Shown in pieces: positions 8,682 to 16,773 of a DNA stretch of 46,122 nucleotides. A program made the translations under genes and the position numbers. Where the stretch lies: the NCBI RefSeq assembly GCF_000696095.1, contig NZ_BAYX01000019.1:1-46122 (forward strand), read 5' to 3'. The DNA comes from Rhizobium rhizogenes NBRC 13257. GTDB lineage: Bacteria; Pseudomonadota; Alphaproteobacteria; Rhizobiales; Rhizobiaceae. Under the pieces are notes generated by a model. The model searched no databases. It was not told the origin of the DNA and worked only from the letters and a program-made list of their open reading frames with translations. Positions within the stretch are counted from its first letter, which is position 1. Each line of letters begins with the position of its first letter.

Positions 8682-10312
8682 TGCAGGACATTCATGTTGA
8701 CTTAGTACGGCGTTACGGCCGCGCGATCGCCCACATGCGGCAATTGTCTCAGCGCAGGCACCTCGGCCTAGCTCTTGGCGCCGGCATCAGCCAGTCCGCC
8801 AGCTTACCGAATTGGAACGAGTTAATCGCGCGTCTTACCCACGAGATTGAGGCGCGCGCAACCGTCAAGGGCCCGGACTTGGGAGGTGAGACCGCACCCA
8901 TGCAGGCGCAGATTCTACAAAGCCGTTTCCGAAAGTTCGTGGAGTCCGGTACCGCGTTCCCAGCTGTCGCGGTCAACAACCGCGATCGTGTGATCGCCAC
9001 GGAATGGCGCAAGCTTCTGCGCGACAGCCTCTATCATACGATCGCCGATCCTGACGCCGTGGTGAACGGTCACCCTTATTTCAAAGAACTGGCCGCACTC
9101 GCCTTTAACGTGCCAGTCGTCATCACCTATAATTTCGACGATTTTCTCGAGCGCGCGCTCGTGCAGTCCTCACGCCGGCCACATGGTACTATCGGTTATT
9201 ACTCTGCCTGGGGCCCGCATTTCGTGGTACAGCAAGACCGCCCAGTCGTCTATCATCCCAATGGCTACATACCCTTCCAAGCGATCGATCGATACTCAGA
9301 GGAGGTCATCCTCACTGAGGAGGCTCTGTCAAACCAAATCATTGACGCAGCCCGAGGTAGCTTCGCGCTCCTAGTCAATTATTTCGGCACGTCGCCGTGC
9401 CTGTTCATCGGTTTTTCGCTAACCGATCCCGGCATGCGAAGCGTGCTTCGTCAAGCCACTCGGGCATCGCCGGGTACAATCCATTATTATATTCGCTATT
9501 GCAGCTCCAGCGCCCCTCCGCTCGCAGAGCGGGAGGAGGCGAGCCAGGCCAATTTCGACCTCTTCAATATGGTGACACTCTATCTCAATGGCAACGAGAT
9601 CAAGGCGCTTCTCGAACTGCTCTCCATGGACGATGAAGACACGCTTAACGACGTGTTCGTCCGCGCTGGCGTGTCGCAGCGTTATTTTTATTACATCGCT
9701 GGTGTCGTCTCAGTCGGGAAGACCTCGGTAATCTCCCGTCTTCAAGGACTCGAGATCGTTGACGAATGGCTGCGTCCTCGTGACCCGCTCATCGCCAAGC
9801 CTTCCGACCAACTCGGCACCAGCGAGCGCAAGCGGGTGGACGAATGGATCCTCGAGCAGGTCCGGCTAAAAAACGGGCGCTTCGCTCGCGCCGGGGTTGG
9901 CCTCCACGTTATGGATCGCGCGCCTCTAGACGCCTTCGCGTTCACCCCGCCTGACAAATATCGCGACAAGGCGGAGAGCATCTTCGAGACGGCTTACGCG
10001 GGCAATTCCGGCAGCCCTCAGTCGCTTCAGAAAGGCCATCTTGTTGTCTTGAAAGGTGACCCGCGCGTACTCCAGACGCGGCAGATATGGAGAGGCCGGG
10101 GCGGTGACGACGACTATTTGGAGGTGCAGCAGAATGCCCTAGTCGAGGTCTATGCCGACGACAATGGCGGCAAGGCGACCTTCATCGAGACCGCCGGCCA
10201 AGACGTCGAAAGCGTGACGAAACAGGTTCTGCGGGCGATCCACCGCGACTCCTACGAGGAGTTTGATTTCGATAAACGTCTTACTTCCTTCCTTTCAACG
10301 GTACCGTCATGA
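8681..10312 (+). CDS. SIR2-like domain fused to a P-loop kinase-like domain
   Basis: Starting at GTG 8681 this is a 543-residue protein. Residues about 25-310 are a SIR2_2-type domain: ALGAGIS (31-37), ITYNFDD (148-154), His192 in YHPNGYIPF as the expected catalytic histidine, and LFIGFSLTDPGM (241-252). In phage defence such domains break down NAD. Residues about 335-543 form a second domain with a P-loop, GVVSVGKTS (341-349), and VMDRAPLDAFAF (410-421), which looks like a nucleoside/nucleotide kinase fold (the DR motif of deoxynucleoside kinases). I infer that the kinase-like part senses or modifies a nucleotide and the SIR2 part is the effector. The gene overlaps its upstream neighbour by one base and its downstream neighbour by four. 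Confidence 0.82.
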   Translation: MQDIHVDLVRRYGRAIAHMRQLSQRRHLGLALGAGISQSASLPNWNELIARLTHEIEARATVKGPDLGGETAPMQAQILQSRFRKFVESGTAFPAVAVNNRDRVIATEWRKLLRDSLYHTIADPDAVVNGHPYFKELAALAFNVPVVITYNFDDFLERALVQSSRRPHGTIGYYSAWGPHFVVQQDRPVVYHPNGYIPFQAIDRYSEEVILTEEALSNQIIDAARGSFALLVNYFGTSPCLFIGFSLTDPGMRSVLRQATRASPGTIHYYIRYCSSSAPPLAEREEASQANFDLFNMVTLYLNGNEIKALLELLSMDDEDTLNDVFVRAGVSQRYFYYIAGVVSVGKTSVISRLQGLEIVDEWLRPRDPLIAKPSDQLGTSERKRVDEWILEQVRLKNGRFARAGVGLHVMDRAPLDAFAFTPPDKYRDKAESIFETAYAGNSGSPQSLQKGHLVVLKGDPRVLQTRQIWRGRGGDDDYLEVQQNALVEVYADDNGGKATFIETAGQDVESVTKQVLRAIHRDSYEEFDFDKRLTSFLSTVPS

Positions 10313-10731
10313 AACCCGTCCTCTACCTCGCAGCACCGCTTTTCTCGCATTCGGAAAAAGCCTTCAATGTAGAGTTAGCGGGAATTCTCTCAGTCAAATT
10401 CGACGTCTTTTTACCGCAGCGCGACAATCATCTTATCGTCGATTTGATCGCGGGCGGCATGTCTGTTGACGCGGCGCGTAGGAAGGTATTCGACGGTGAT
10501 CTTGCCGCGATCCAGTCGTGCGACGTTTTATTTGCCGTGCTCGACGGCCGCAGCGTGGACGAAGGCACCTGTTTCGAGCTCGGCTATGCCCACGCTTCCG
10601 GCAAGACCTGCGTGGGACTTCAGACTGACCCGCGGCGGCTACTACCGATCGGCAACAATCCGATGCTGCAATGTACGTTGACACAGGTTTTGCAGTCATT
10701 GGACGAAGTGGTTGCGTGGGCGCGGTCCTAG
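10309..10731 (+). CDS. Nucleoside 2-deoxyribosyltransferase-like protein
   Basis: At 140 residues it matches the nucleoside 2-deoxyribosyltransferase fold: an N-terminal YLAAPLF, a VFLP strand, CDVLFAVLDG with Asp72, and DEGTCFELGYA with Glu90 as the expected nucleophile. Relatives move deoxyribose between bases or cleave the glycosidic bond of deoxynucleoside monophosphates; the exact substrate is not visible. Its ATG overlaps the stop of the SIR2-kinase gene (ATGA), so it completes a tightly coupled three-gene operon. In this setting it could make or remove a nucleotide signal for the SIR2-kinase, or deplete deoxynucleotides during infection. That role is inference. Confidence 0.8.
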   Translation: MKPVLYLAAPLFSHSEKAFNVELAGILSVKFDVFLPQRDNHLIVDLIAGGMSVDAARRKVFDGDLAAIQSCDVLFAVLDGRSVDEGTCFELGYAHASGKTCVGLQTDPRRLLPIGNNPMLQCTLTQVLQSLDEVVAWARS

Positions 10732-10894
10732 CCGAGACCGGAACAGCTCGAACGATCTTGAGACTTGTGTATCAATGTGACCGAGGTTTGCTTGCGATTA
10801 TGGCAAGGAATGTCGGGGACATACAACGTTGAAACGAAAGAAAGACAAGAGACGGGATCGGACATCGGAATTCAACATCGCGGAGTGAAATGAC

Positions 10895-12319
10895 GTGCAT
10901 TCGGCCCTTGCTGACGAAGAAGCGTGCCCTTGTCGATCAGGCCGGCTCTATCGCCAGTGCCATGGACATTATCTGAAGCATCTCGATCTTCTTTCCGGCG
11001 CATCTCGCCCGCTTGAGGACCTGATGCGAAACGGAAATCCGCAAGAGCTTCTCGCAACGAGTGTCCGGCGCATCCATGGGTATGGTCGGCCGATCGAGTC
11101 TTGGGCAAGCGGTGAAAAGCGCTCGGTTCGGGTCAATCGAACGATCCTGACATCAAAGAGCTGGCAAACCTTTCCGGATTTCCTGATGGGTCACACCATG
11201 TTCTGCTTTGGAAAGGAGTGGTGGAACCAGGAGCTGGCAAAGCTGGACATCGAACGGCACCCGGTTGTAGCGCAAGCAGAGCTCATTCGCGCAACGGCAA
11301 ACGCTGGTGAACTGAACCGTAACGGCCTGGTCAACATTCAACCGACCGGGCCGATGTTGTCCTTTTTGGGTCTTGCCTACGACCTTTATCTCTGCGCCCA
11401 CAACGAAGAAATTCCCGCCGAATTGATGAGGCGATTGAAGGATCCCGGCCAATTTGAGGGAGCCCTGTACGAAGCTTTTGTTACCAGCATATTCGCCCGA
11501 GCGGGCTTTGGAATCGTGTTCGAGGACGAGCGGGACCTGTCTCGACGACATTGCGAGTTCACGGCGATCAACCGGGGAACCGGCTTCAAGTTTTCAGTCG
11601 AGGCGAAGGCCGTTTCGTCGAGTTCCGCGCGCGCTGGGAGGTCGGATCTGCAACCACCGATAAAAAGCAAATTGCACGACGCGTTGAAGAAGGCCGCCGA
11701 TCATCCGCGTATCATATTTATCGAAGTGAACCGATCAATTGGCGGCTCTGGCAGTCCTGCCTGGCTGAAGTCGTTCTATGAACAGATCGATGACGCCGAG
11801 AAGACGCTCACAATCGATAAGCTGCCAGCGCCGGCCGCTTACGTTTTCGTGACCAACCGTCCGTTGATCATAGAGGGGTTGGGGCCTGGTGGCGAGCATT
11901 TCGAGGCGGCATATACCGGCTTCAAGATCAACGATTTTCCGCCGGACAGGGCACCCGACATGCTTCGTCTGCACAAAGCGAGAATGCGTCACCTCGAGGC
12001 CTATCAGCTTCTTCAGGCAGTCCAATCGCTGACGGTAATTCCCATGACTTTCTCAAACGACCCATTCGTCCTGCTCTTTCAGGGCCTTGAGAACGAGAAA
12101 GCGCGCGGGCCCGTCCCGCGCCATCCGCTCGAGTTGTTCGATTTCGTGTTTCAAACCTACATCAGATCGTCGCGCGACAATCTGATGGAATGGCTTTCCG
12201 AGCATTACCCGCGAACAGAGTTGGAGAAGCTGTCCCAGATAGACTTGGCTGAACTCTACAGCGCAGGGATATCAGCTTCGATGTGGCGCGAATTCGGCCC
12301 GGCGCGAGGGCAAGGGTAG
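10895..12319 (+). CDS. SEC-C motif protein with a PD-(D/E)XK nuclease-like domain
   Basis: The N-terminus holds a SEC-C zinc-binding motif, C11-x-C13-x8-C22-H23, as found at the end of SecA and in many defence-island proteins. Around residues 188-240 lies a nuclease-like core: Glu193 in GALYEAF, Glu221 in CEFTAIN and Glu236-Ala-Lys238 (SVEAKAV), which fits the E...E...ExK layout of restriction-like nucleases. The remaining C-terminus is not recognised. Translation starts at a GTG at 10895, with GGAGTG upstream. The gene stands alone, 163 bp after the deoxyribosyltransferase-like gene. Its target (DNA or RNA) is unknown and nuclease activity is inferred from spacing of residues only. Confidence 0.68.
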   Translation: MHSALADEEACPCRSGRLYRQCHGHYLKHLDLLSGASRPLEDLMRNGNPQELLATSVRRIHGYGRPIESWASGEKRSVRVNRTILTSKSWQTFPDFLMGHTMFCFGKEWWNQELAKLDIERHPVVAQAELIRATANAGELNRNGLVNIQPTGPMLSFLGLAYDLYLCAHNEEIPAELMRRLKDPGQFEGALYEAFVTSIFARAGFGIVFEDERDLSRRHCEFTAINRGTGFKFSVEAKAVSSSSARAGRSDLQPPIKSKLHDALKKAADHPRIIFIEVNRSIGGSGSPAWLKSFYEQIDDAEKTLTIDKLPAPAAYVFVTNRPLIIEGLGPGGEHFEAAYTGFKINDFPPDRAPDMLRLHKARMRHLEAYQLLQAVQSLTVIPMTFSNDPFVLLFQGLENEKARGPVPRHPLELFDFVFQTYIRSSRDNLMEWLSEHYPRTELEKLSQIDLAELYSAGISASMWREFGPARGQG

Positions 12320-12391
12320 GAGCTGAGAAAAGAAAGGGCCGACGCCTGCCGGTTAACCCGCAAGAATGGCGACGCGGATCCAATGATCCCG

Positions 12392-12949
12392 TTATCCGCT
12401 TGTTAGCTCAGTGTACTTGGCCATGAAATGATCATGCGCAACCGTTGGCGAAAGGAAATCAACGCGAATATTTGCCTTTTGAATGCCCGAACCCGCAGCC
12501 CAATAGTCAGTACCGGCAGGCATCACCTGGCTTTGCTCCGCAGCGAGAACCCGGAGATCCGCTGCCTTGATCACCGCCTTGGAGTTTGCGTCCAAACCAA
12601 AGCGTGCAAATATTGCATTCTCAACAGAAGCCTCGATCTCCCTGTATTGAGGTAACAGCTGTTTCAGTGGACGGGTGATGTCCCCAAGAAATGCCTCTGT
12701 CGCATCGTGCAAGAGTGCCTCAAGTTTAAAGTCTTCGACGGTATCCGAGACATGGATCGAGTGTTCGGCCACAGAGTAAAAACTCCTGCACTGTCCTGCG
12801 TATCGACAAATGTTTGCCAATCCCTGTGCGATGTCACCAATAGAAAAGTCGCTATTCCAAGGGTCCAGAAGATCAAACCACTTTCCACTGGCAAGCATGA
12901 TACTCGGACCAGATTTCATCTTTACAGCAACTTGAGCATTCATCGTCAT
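12392..12949 (-). CDS. HD-domain phosphohydrolase (YfdR/YfbR-like)
   Basis: This 185-residue protein has the HD pattern: SVAEHSIHVS (His63/His66), His81-Asp82 in ALLHDATEAFLGD and Asp131 in AADLRVLAAEQ. WFDLLDPW and FSIGDIAQGLANICRYAG match the phage-associated YfdR-type subgroup, related to the 5'-deoxynucleotidase YfbR. The same fold gives DatZ, the dATP hydrolase of phages with aminoadenine DNA. The gene is divergent from the kinase-adenylosuccinate-synthetase fusion, with 70 bp between start codons, so both may share a control region. The ATG at 12949 and a second ATG two codons later are both possible starts. The substrate is not known; a dATP- or dNMP-hydrolase is the most testable idea. 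Confidence 0.82.
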   Translation of the reverse strand: MTMNAQVAVKMKSGPSIMLASGKWFDLLDPWNSDFSIGDIAQGLANICRYAGQCRSFYSVAEHSIHVSDTVEDFKLEALLHDATEAFLGDITRPLKQLLPQYREIEASVENAIFARFGLDANSKAVIKAADLRVLAAEQSQVMPAGTDYWAAGSGIQKANIRVDFLSPTVAHDHFMAKYTELTSG

Positions 12950-13019
12950 CTCACTTGAGCGAATCAGTTCAACACTGCTACCTATGAGTGATTGTTATGC
13001 ACTGTTTGGGTAGGAGCAA

Positions 13020-14624
13020 GTGTTGAAAAAGATAGTCGTTCTTTCTGGCCCGATTGCGGTGGGCAAAACAGCATTTTCAGATGAATTGATGCGGCGCTAC
13101 CCCTGCGAAAAGGTTTCCACTCGAAAATACATCCTTAAAGCTAAGCAAGTTCCGAACAAGCGGAAATCACTGCAGGCGGCCGGAGCCCAGCTGGATCGCG
13201 ATACTGGTGGCGCCTGGGTCTCCGAAGCAGCGGCTGAGGCTAACCTTCCTTCGGACAAAAGCTACCTCCTCATTGATTCAGTTCGAATCCCTGGCCAAGT
13301 GGAGTTTTTGAGAGAACGTTTCGGGCGGGAAAACGTTCATCACATACATCTTACAGCCCCGCGAGAAGTCCTCAAGGAGCGGTTTGAAGAACGGCCCGCT
13401 CACTTGCGCGAAGCGTCTACCTATGAGGAGGCAATAGCCGATCAGACCGAAGCTGAGGTCGAACGTCTAGCATCGATAGCCGACGTCGTTGTGGCCACGG
13501 AAAAGTCTGACGTGAAATCATGCGTTACCTTCGCGGCAGCCGGCCGTTTATCTGTGGAAGCTCCGTTATCATATGTCGACCTTTTCGTCGGTGGCCAGTG
13601 GGGTAGTGAAGGTAAAGGGAATATCTGCGCCTTGCTGGCCAAGGAATACGAAATTCTTGTGAGAGTGGGCGGTCCGAACGCAGGCCATAAGGTCCAAGAT
13701 CCTGAATACACCTACCGCCAACTTCCCTCGGGGACCGGATCAAACCGAAACGCAGAAATTTTTATTGCCGCCGGATCAACCATTTCCCTGAAGCAGCTTT
13801 TTAAGGAGTTGGATGCTCATCCGTGGCTCAAGGAGAAGGGGTTGGTGATCGATGCGCAAGCCATGATCATCGATGCGAAAGATATAGCTCAAGAAAAGAA
13901 GTTGCTCGGAGGAATTTCATCCACCAAGCAGGGTGTCGGAGCTGCCGCCGCTCGGAAGATTATGGGGCGTGACGGTGACTTAGGTTGGGGCCCCAAGGTG
14001 AGGTTGGCCAGAGATGTGCCACGATTGAAGAAATATATCGGTGACGTCCGGGACAAGATCGAAATCGCTCTTTCCACCGGCAAGAAGGTCATGCTTGAGG
14101 GCACTCAAGGCACCGACCTCAGTATTCACCACGGAACCTATCCCTATGTTACTTCGCGGGAAACGTCAGCTGCCGGCTGCCTCTCCGACGCAGGCATACC
14201 ATACACACGGCTAAGGAAGGTGATCGTCGTAGCCAGAACATATCCCATCCGGGTTGGTGGCACCTCCGGCCCCATGGGTGTAGCAGTGAGTTTTGAAGAA
14301 ATCGCCCGTCGTTCCGGACTTCCAGTGGAGCGAATCAGTAAAACAGAGATCGGTAGTGTGTCGGGGACGCAGCGAAGAATGGCTGAGTTCGACTGGGAGC
14401 AGATCCGTCGATCCACTTACTGGAACGGAGCCACCGATATCGCTTTGACCTTTGTCGACTATCTTGGCACGGATAATGAGGCGGTATCGAGGTTTGATCA
14501 GTTGAACTCTACGTCGCGTGATTTCATCAAGGACATCGAGCGAGTCTGCGGCGTGCCGGTCTCTCTCGTGTCGAAAGGATTCGGACGGGACGGACTAATT
14601 GACCGAAGGAAGTGGAATGACTGA
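13020..14624 (+). CDS. P-loop kinase fused to adenylosuccinate synthetase-like (PurZ-like) enzyme
   Basis: Residues 1 to about 170 form a small P-loop kinase: VVLSGPIAVGKTAF (6-19, Walker A), LLIDSVRI, and HLTAPREVLKERFEER as a lid-like segment. Residues about 186-534 are an adenylosuccinate synthetase homologue: GGQWGSEGKGN (191-201), VRVGGPNAGH (214-223), EGTQGTDLSIHHGTYPYVTS (360-379) and GTQRRMAEFD (449-458). Ordinary PurA has WGDEGKG, in which Asp is the catalytic base; here it is Ser196. Phage PurZ, which makes the aminoadenine precursor from dGMP, is reported to have Ser or Gly at this place. The start is GTG 13020 or TTG 13023 after AGGAG. It is divergent from the HD hydrolase, and the next gene overlaps its end, suggesting an operon. 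It could also be an inactive homologue used as a sensor. Confidence 0.82.
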   Translation: MLKKIVVLSGPIAVGKTAFSDELMRRYPCEKVSTRKYILKAKQVPNKRKSLQAAGAQLDRDTGGAWVSEAAAEANLPSDKSYLLIDSVRIPGQVEFLRERFGRENVHHIHLTAPREVLKERFEERPAHLREASTYEEAIADQTEAEVERLASIADVVVATEKSDVKSCVTFAAAGRLSVEAPLSYVDLFVGGQWGSEGKGNICALLAKEYEILVRVGGPNAGHKVQDPEYTYRQLPSGTGSNRNAEIFIAAGSTISLKQLFKELDAHPWLKEKGLVIDAQAMIIDAKDIAQEKKLLGGISSTKQGVGAAAARKIMGRDGDLGWGPKVRLARDVPRLKKYIGDVRDKIEIALSTGKKVMLEGTQGTDLSIHHGTYPYVTSRETSAAGCLSDAGIPYTRLRKVIVVARTYPIRVGGTSGPMGVAVSFEEIARRSGLPVERISKTEIGSVSGTQRRMAEFDWEQIRRSTYWNGATDIALTFVDYLGTDNEAVSRFDQLNSTSRDFIKDIERVCGVPVSLVSKGFGRDGLIDRRKWND

Positions 14625-15309
14625 AGAAGAATTGGTCGCGAATTATCCGCGACTCTATCACATGGCTCACGATGGTGCTTGGCCCGCAATTCAGCAGCAC
14701 GGCCTGCTTAGCGCAAGCGCTTTGCTTGATCTCTACAAGGTTACCGGGGACGAACGCTTTGCGCTAGAATCTAGGCGTCGCCCCGAATCTGTGCCGTTGA
14801 AAAGCGAACCCTTGCTTGGCGCGGTCATTCGTGACCAAAAGCCAATGCGAGACCATCTGTTAGAAAAATGCCTCCAAGACGGGTTATCTCCAAAAGATTG
14901 GTACGAAATACTAAACTCGCGGAGCTTCTTCTGGCTATCAGCCTCTCGGATCTGGAGATTACTCAAGGCAAAGGCCTACCGAAACCAACCCCAGACTGTT
15001 TTGACGATCGACTCGGCTGAATTGATTGCGGCGCACAGAGATAGAATCTGGCTCAGCACGTTGAACAGCGGCTCGACGCTGTTCAACCCGCAGCCAAGGG
15101 GGTTTCAAACATTCAGGCGAATAGAGGATTTCCCTTACAAGGATCGTTCAAAGCAGCGCCGGAAAGAAGATAACGTTGTTGAACTTGTTGTCGATTATTC
15201 GGTTCCTGACGTAGCGAAGTACGTCCTCGCTGTTCATAGGGTGGCAGGCAACGAAATCCTCGAAGAGATTTGGCGAAGCGATCGTTCCACGGCGGATGAT
15301 CATCCTTGA
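14617..15309 (+). CDS. DUF7002 protein, ADP-ribosyltransferase-like
   Basis: The N-terminus RLYHMAHDGAWPAIQQHGLL and later VIRDQKPM, SFFWLSASRI, LTIDSAEL and LSTLNSGST match the DUF7002 family. The first motif resembles the opening of DarT-like and PARP-like ADP-ribosyltransferases (YH followed by a helix and GLL), so an NAD-using transferase is plausible but not proven. I chose ATG 14617 because GAAGGAAG lies upstream and the start overlaps the end of the fusion gene by eight bases; a TTG at 14599 would add six residues. Overlap suggests co-translation with the PurZ-like fusion. Its 3' end also overlaps the convergent neighbour by 10 bp. Confidence 0.72.
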   Translation: MTEEELVANYPRLYHMAHDGAWPAIQQHGLLSASALLDLYKVTGDERFALESRRRPESVPLKSEPLLGAVIRDQKPMRDHLLEKCLQDGLSPKDWYEILNSRSFFWLSASRIWRLLKAKAYRNQPQTVLTIDSAELIAAHRDRIWLSTLNSGSTLFNPQPRGFQTFRRIEDFPYKDRSKQRRKEDNVVELVVDYSVPDVAKYVLAVHRVAGNEILEEIWRSDRSTADDHP

Positions 15310-16676
15310 TCAACCGATTTTGCCTTGAGGCGTGCTGGCCGCTTCGCCTTTCTAAGCAGATCCGCGACGTGGCTTGTGAGACCCACCTCTCCGACGATCA
15401 GGAGCCCCTGATCGTCTCCAATTGACATTAACGCCTTCCGAAGGGCATCAAGCCCTTCGGTCACATCGAACTCAATCCAGGACGCGGCGTCGCCAGGAAC
15501 GACCACATCAGCCTCGGAACCTGTTGCTCCGCAATGGAGCTGCACGATCCAGACGATATCGCCATCATGCACCCACTCAAATCGAACCGGACCAAGCCGG
15601 TTTGACAAGACCTTGTAAGTCGCCTGGACGTTTTCAATGACGAATGAAGGCAGGCTTTCCGGAGGTTGGTGGCCGAGCATGAAAAGGTCACCCTCGCCAC
15701 GTCGGCCCTCGATGATGACATGCCCCCTTGAACCTGCGACTGCAGCACCTGAGAACTTTGCTCGCACAGCGGCTTGGCACAATACTGACCGCAGATTTTG
15801 TCCATCCGGATCCTCTTTGCTGAGAAGCGCAAATGGATCTATCCAACCTTTCACTGTCGTGTAGAGACCGGGCTGCGGTTCCCGGGGAGAGGTCCGCGTC
15901 CAGACCTCAGCGGACCCAGTCTCGCGGCCAAAGGTAAAGGGCGCTGTCCGTCGCGCGATGACCGTCGTTCTCGGAACAGGAAGGCCCAAGCTGTCGGCCA
16001 CGAGAAGACCGTAGACCTTATCACCTAGATGTTGGCTGAAACGGTTTGGCCAGTGGACTGCAGCCGGCAAAAAATCCGACACGTCTGGTTCAAACTCCCA
16101 GACGATCGTGTGCCGTTGATGATACCCTCTCGCCCTAGGATGAATGCTAAATTCCACGCGGGCGTTCGGCGGAAAGTTCAGATCAGGAGAAAATCCATAA
16201 ACAGTTTGCAGTATCCGCGAGCCCAGATGCAGCGGAAGCGAAGCAATCCCAGGCTTTTCAACACATCTCGGAGTGTCGTCAGGCGCAAATTCGATCAACT
16301 GTCCCTGAAGCACGCCCGAAACGCCGCCATCATGAATGTCGATAGTTTCATTCACAATCAGGTGCAGGCTCTCATCCGATAAACGGGCAATGGTTTCGAG
16401 CACAGCATCTATCGTTTCGAGGCCATAGACGAACTCCCGGCTTCGAGGACTGTTTGGCTCATAGCTTCTGACGTTGACCATGCGATCGGAGCTAGCAGCC
16501 AACAGGGCCGCCACCGCTGCTCTAACATCACCAAACTGGTGATTTTCCGGGTATCCCGCGACTCGGCAGTAACTCTGCGCGGTCACACCTTTGGTTGACG
16601 GACGAAAACTCACGAACTGAGCCACGTTCGCCGTTGCTGCGAGAGAGTTTAGGACTTCGTCCTTATGAAGAGCCAT
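15300..16676 (-). CDS. PEP-synthase-like (PPDK N-terminal/ATP-grasp-like) protein
   Basis: The frame is open up to 16751, but the ATG at 16676 (MALHKDEVLNSL) is a more natural start, giving about 458 residues. The C-terminal half contains LPVPRTTVI, a Thr-Val-Lys-Gly-Trp-Ile-Asp segment and FEWVHDGDIVWIVQLH, which resembles the end of the PEP/pyruvate-binding ATP-grasp domain of pyruvate phosphate dikinase and PEP synthase (EW..DG..W.VQ). No swivelling phosphohistidine domain follows, so a full dikinase reaction is unlikely. The N-terminal third is unrecognised. It converges on the DUF7002 gene with a 10-bp overlap at the stops. Its role in the neighbouring nucleotide cluster is a guess from position. 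Confidence 0.5.
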   Translation of the reverse strand: MALHKDEVLNSLAATANVAQFVSFRPSTKGVTAQSYCRVAGYPENHQFGDVRAAVAALLAASSDRMVNVRSYEPNSPRSREFVYGLETIDAVLETIARLSDESLHLIVNETIDIHDGGVSGVLQGQLIEFAPDDTPRCVEKPGIASLPLHLGSRILQTVYGFSPDLNFPPNARVEFSIHPRARGYHQRHTIVWEFEPDVSDFLPAAVHWPNRFSQHLGDKVYGLLVADSLGLPVPRTTVIARRTAPFTFGRETGSAEVWTRTSPREPQPGLYTTVKGWIDPFALLSKEDPDGQNLRSVLCQAAVRAKFSGAAVAGSRGHVIIEGRRGEGDLFMLGHQPPESLPSFVIENVQATYKVLSNRLGPVRFEWVHDGDIVWIVQLHCGATGSEADVVVPGDAASWIEFDVTEGLDALRKALMSIGDDQGLLIVGEVGLTSHVADLLRKAKRPARLKAKSVDQG

Positions 16677-16773
16677 ACCCGTTACCTGTTTATGATCGAC
16701 CGCCGCTCTTAGCGAAAAAATAATCAGACCGAAACCGAGAAATCCACTCAACTGTGAGAGGGCACCTTTCGCG

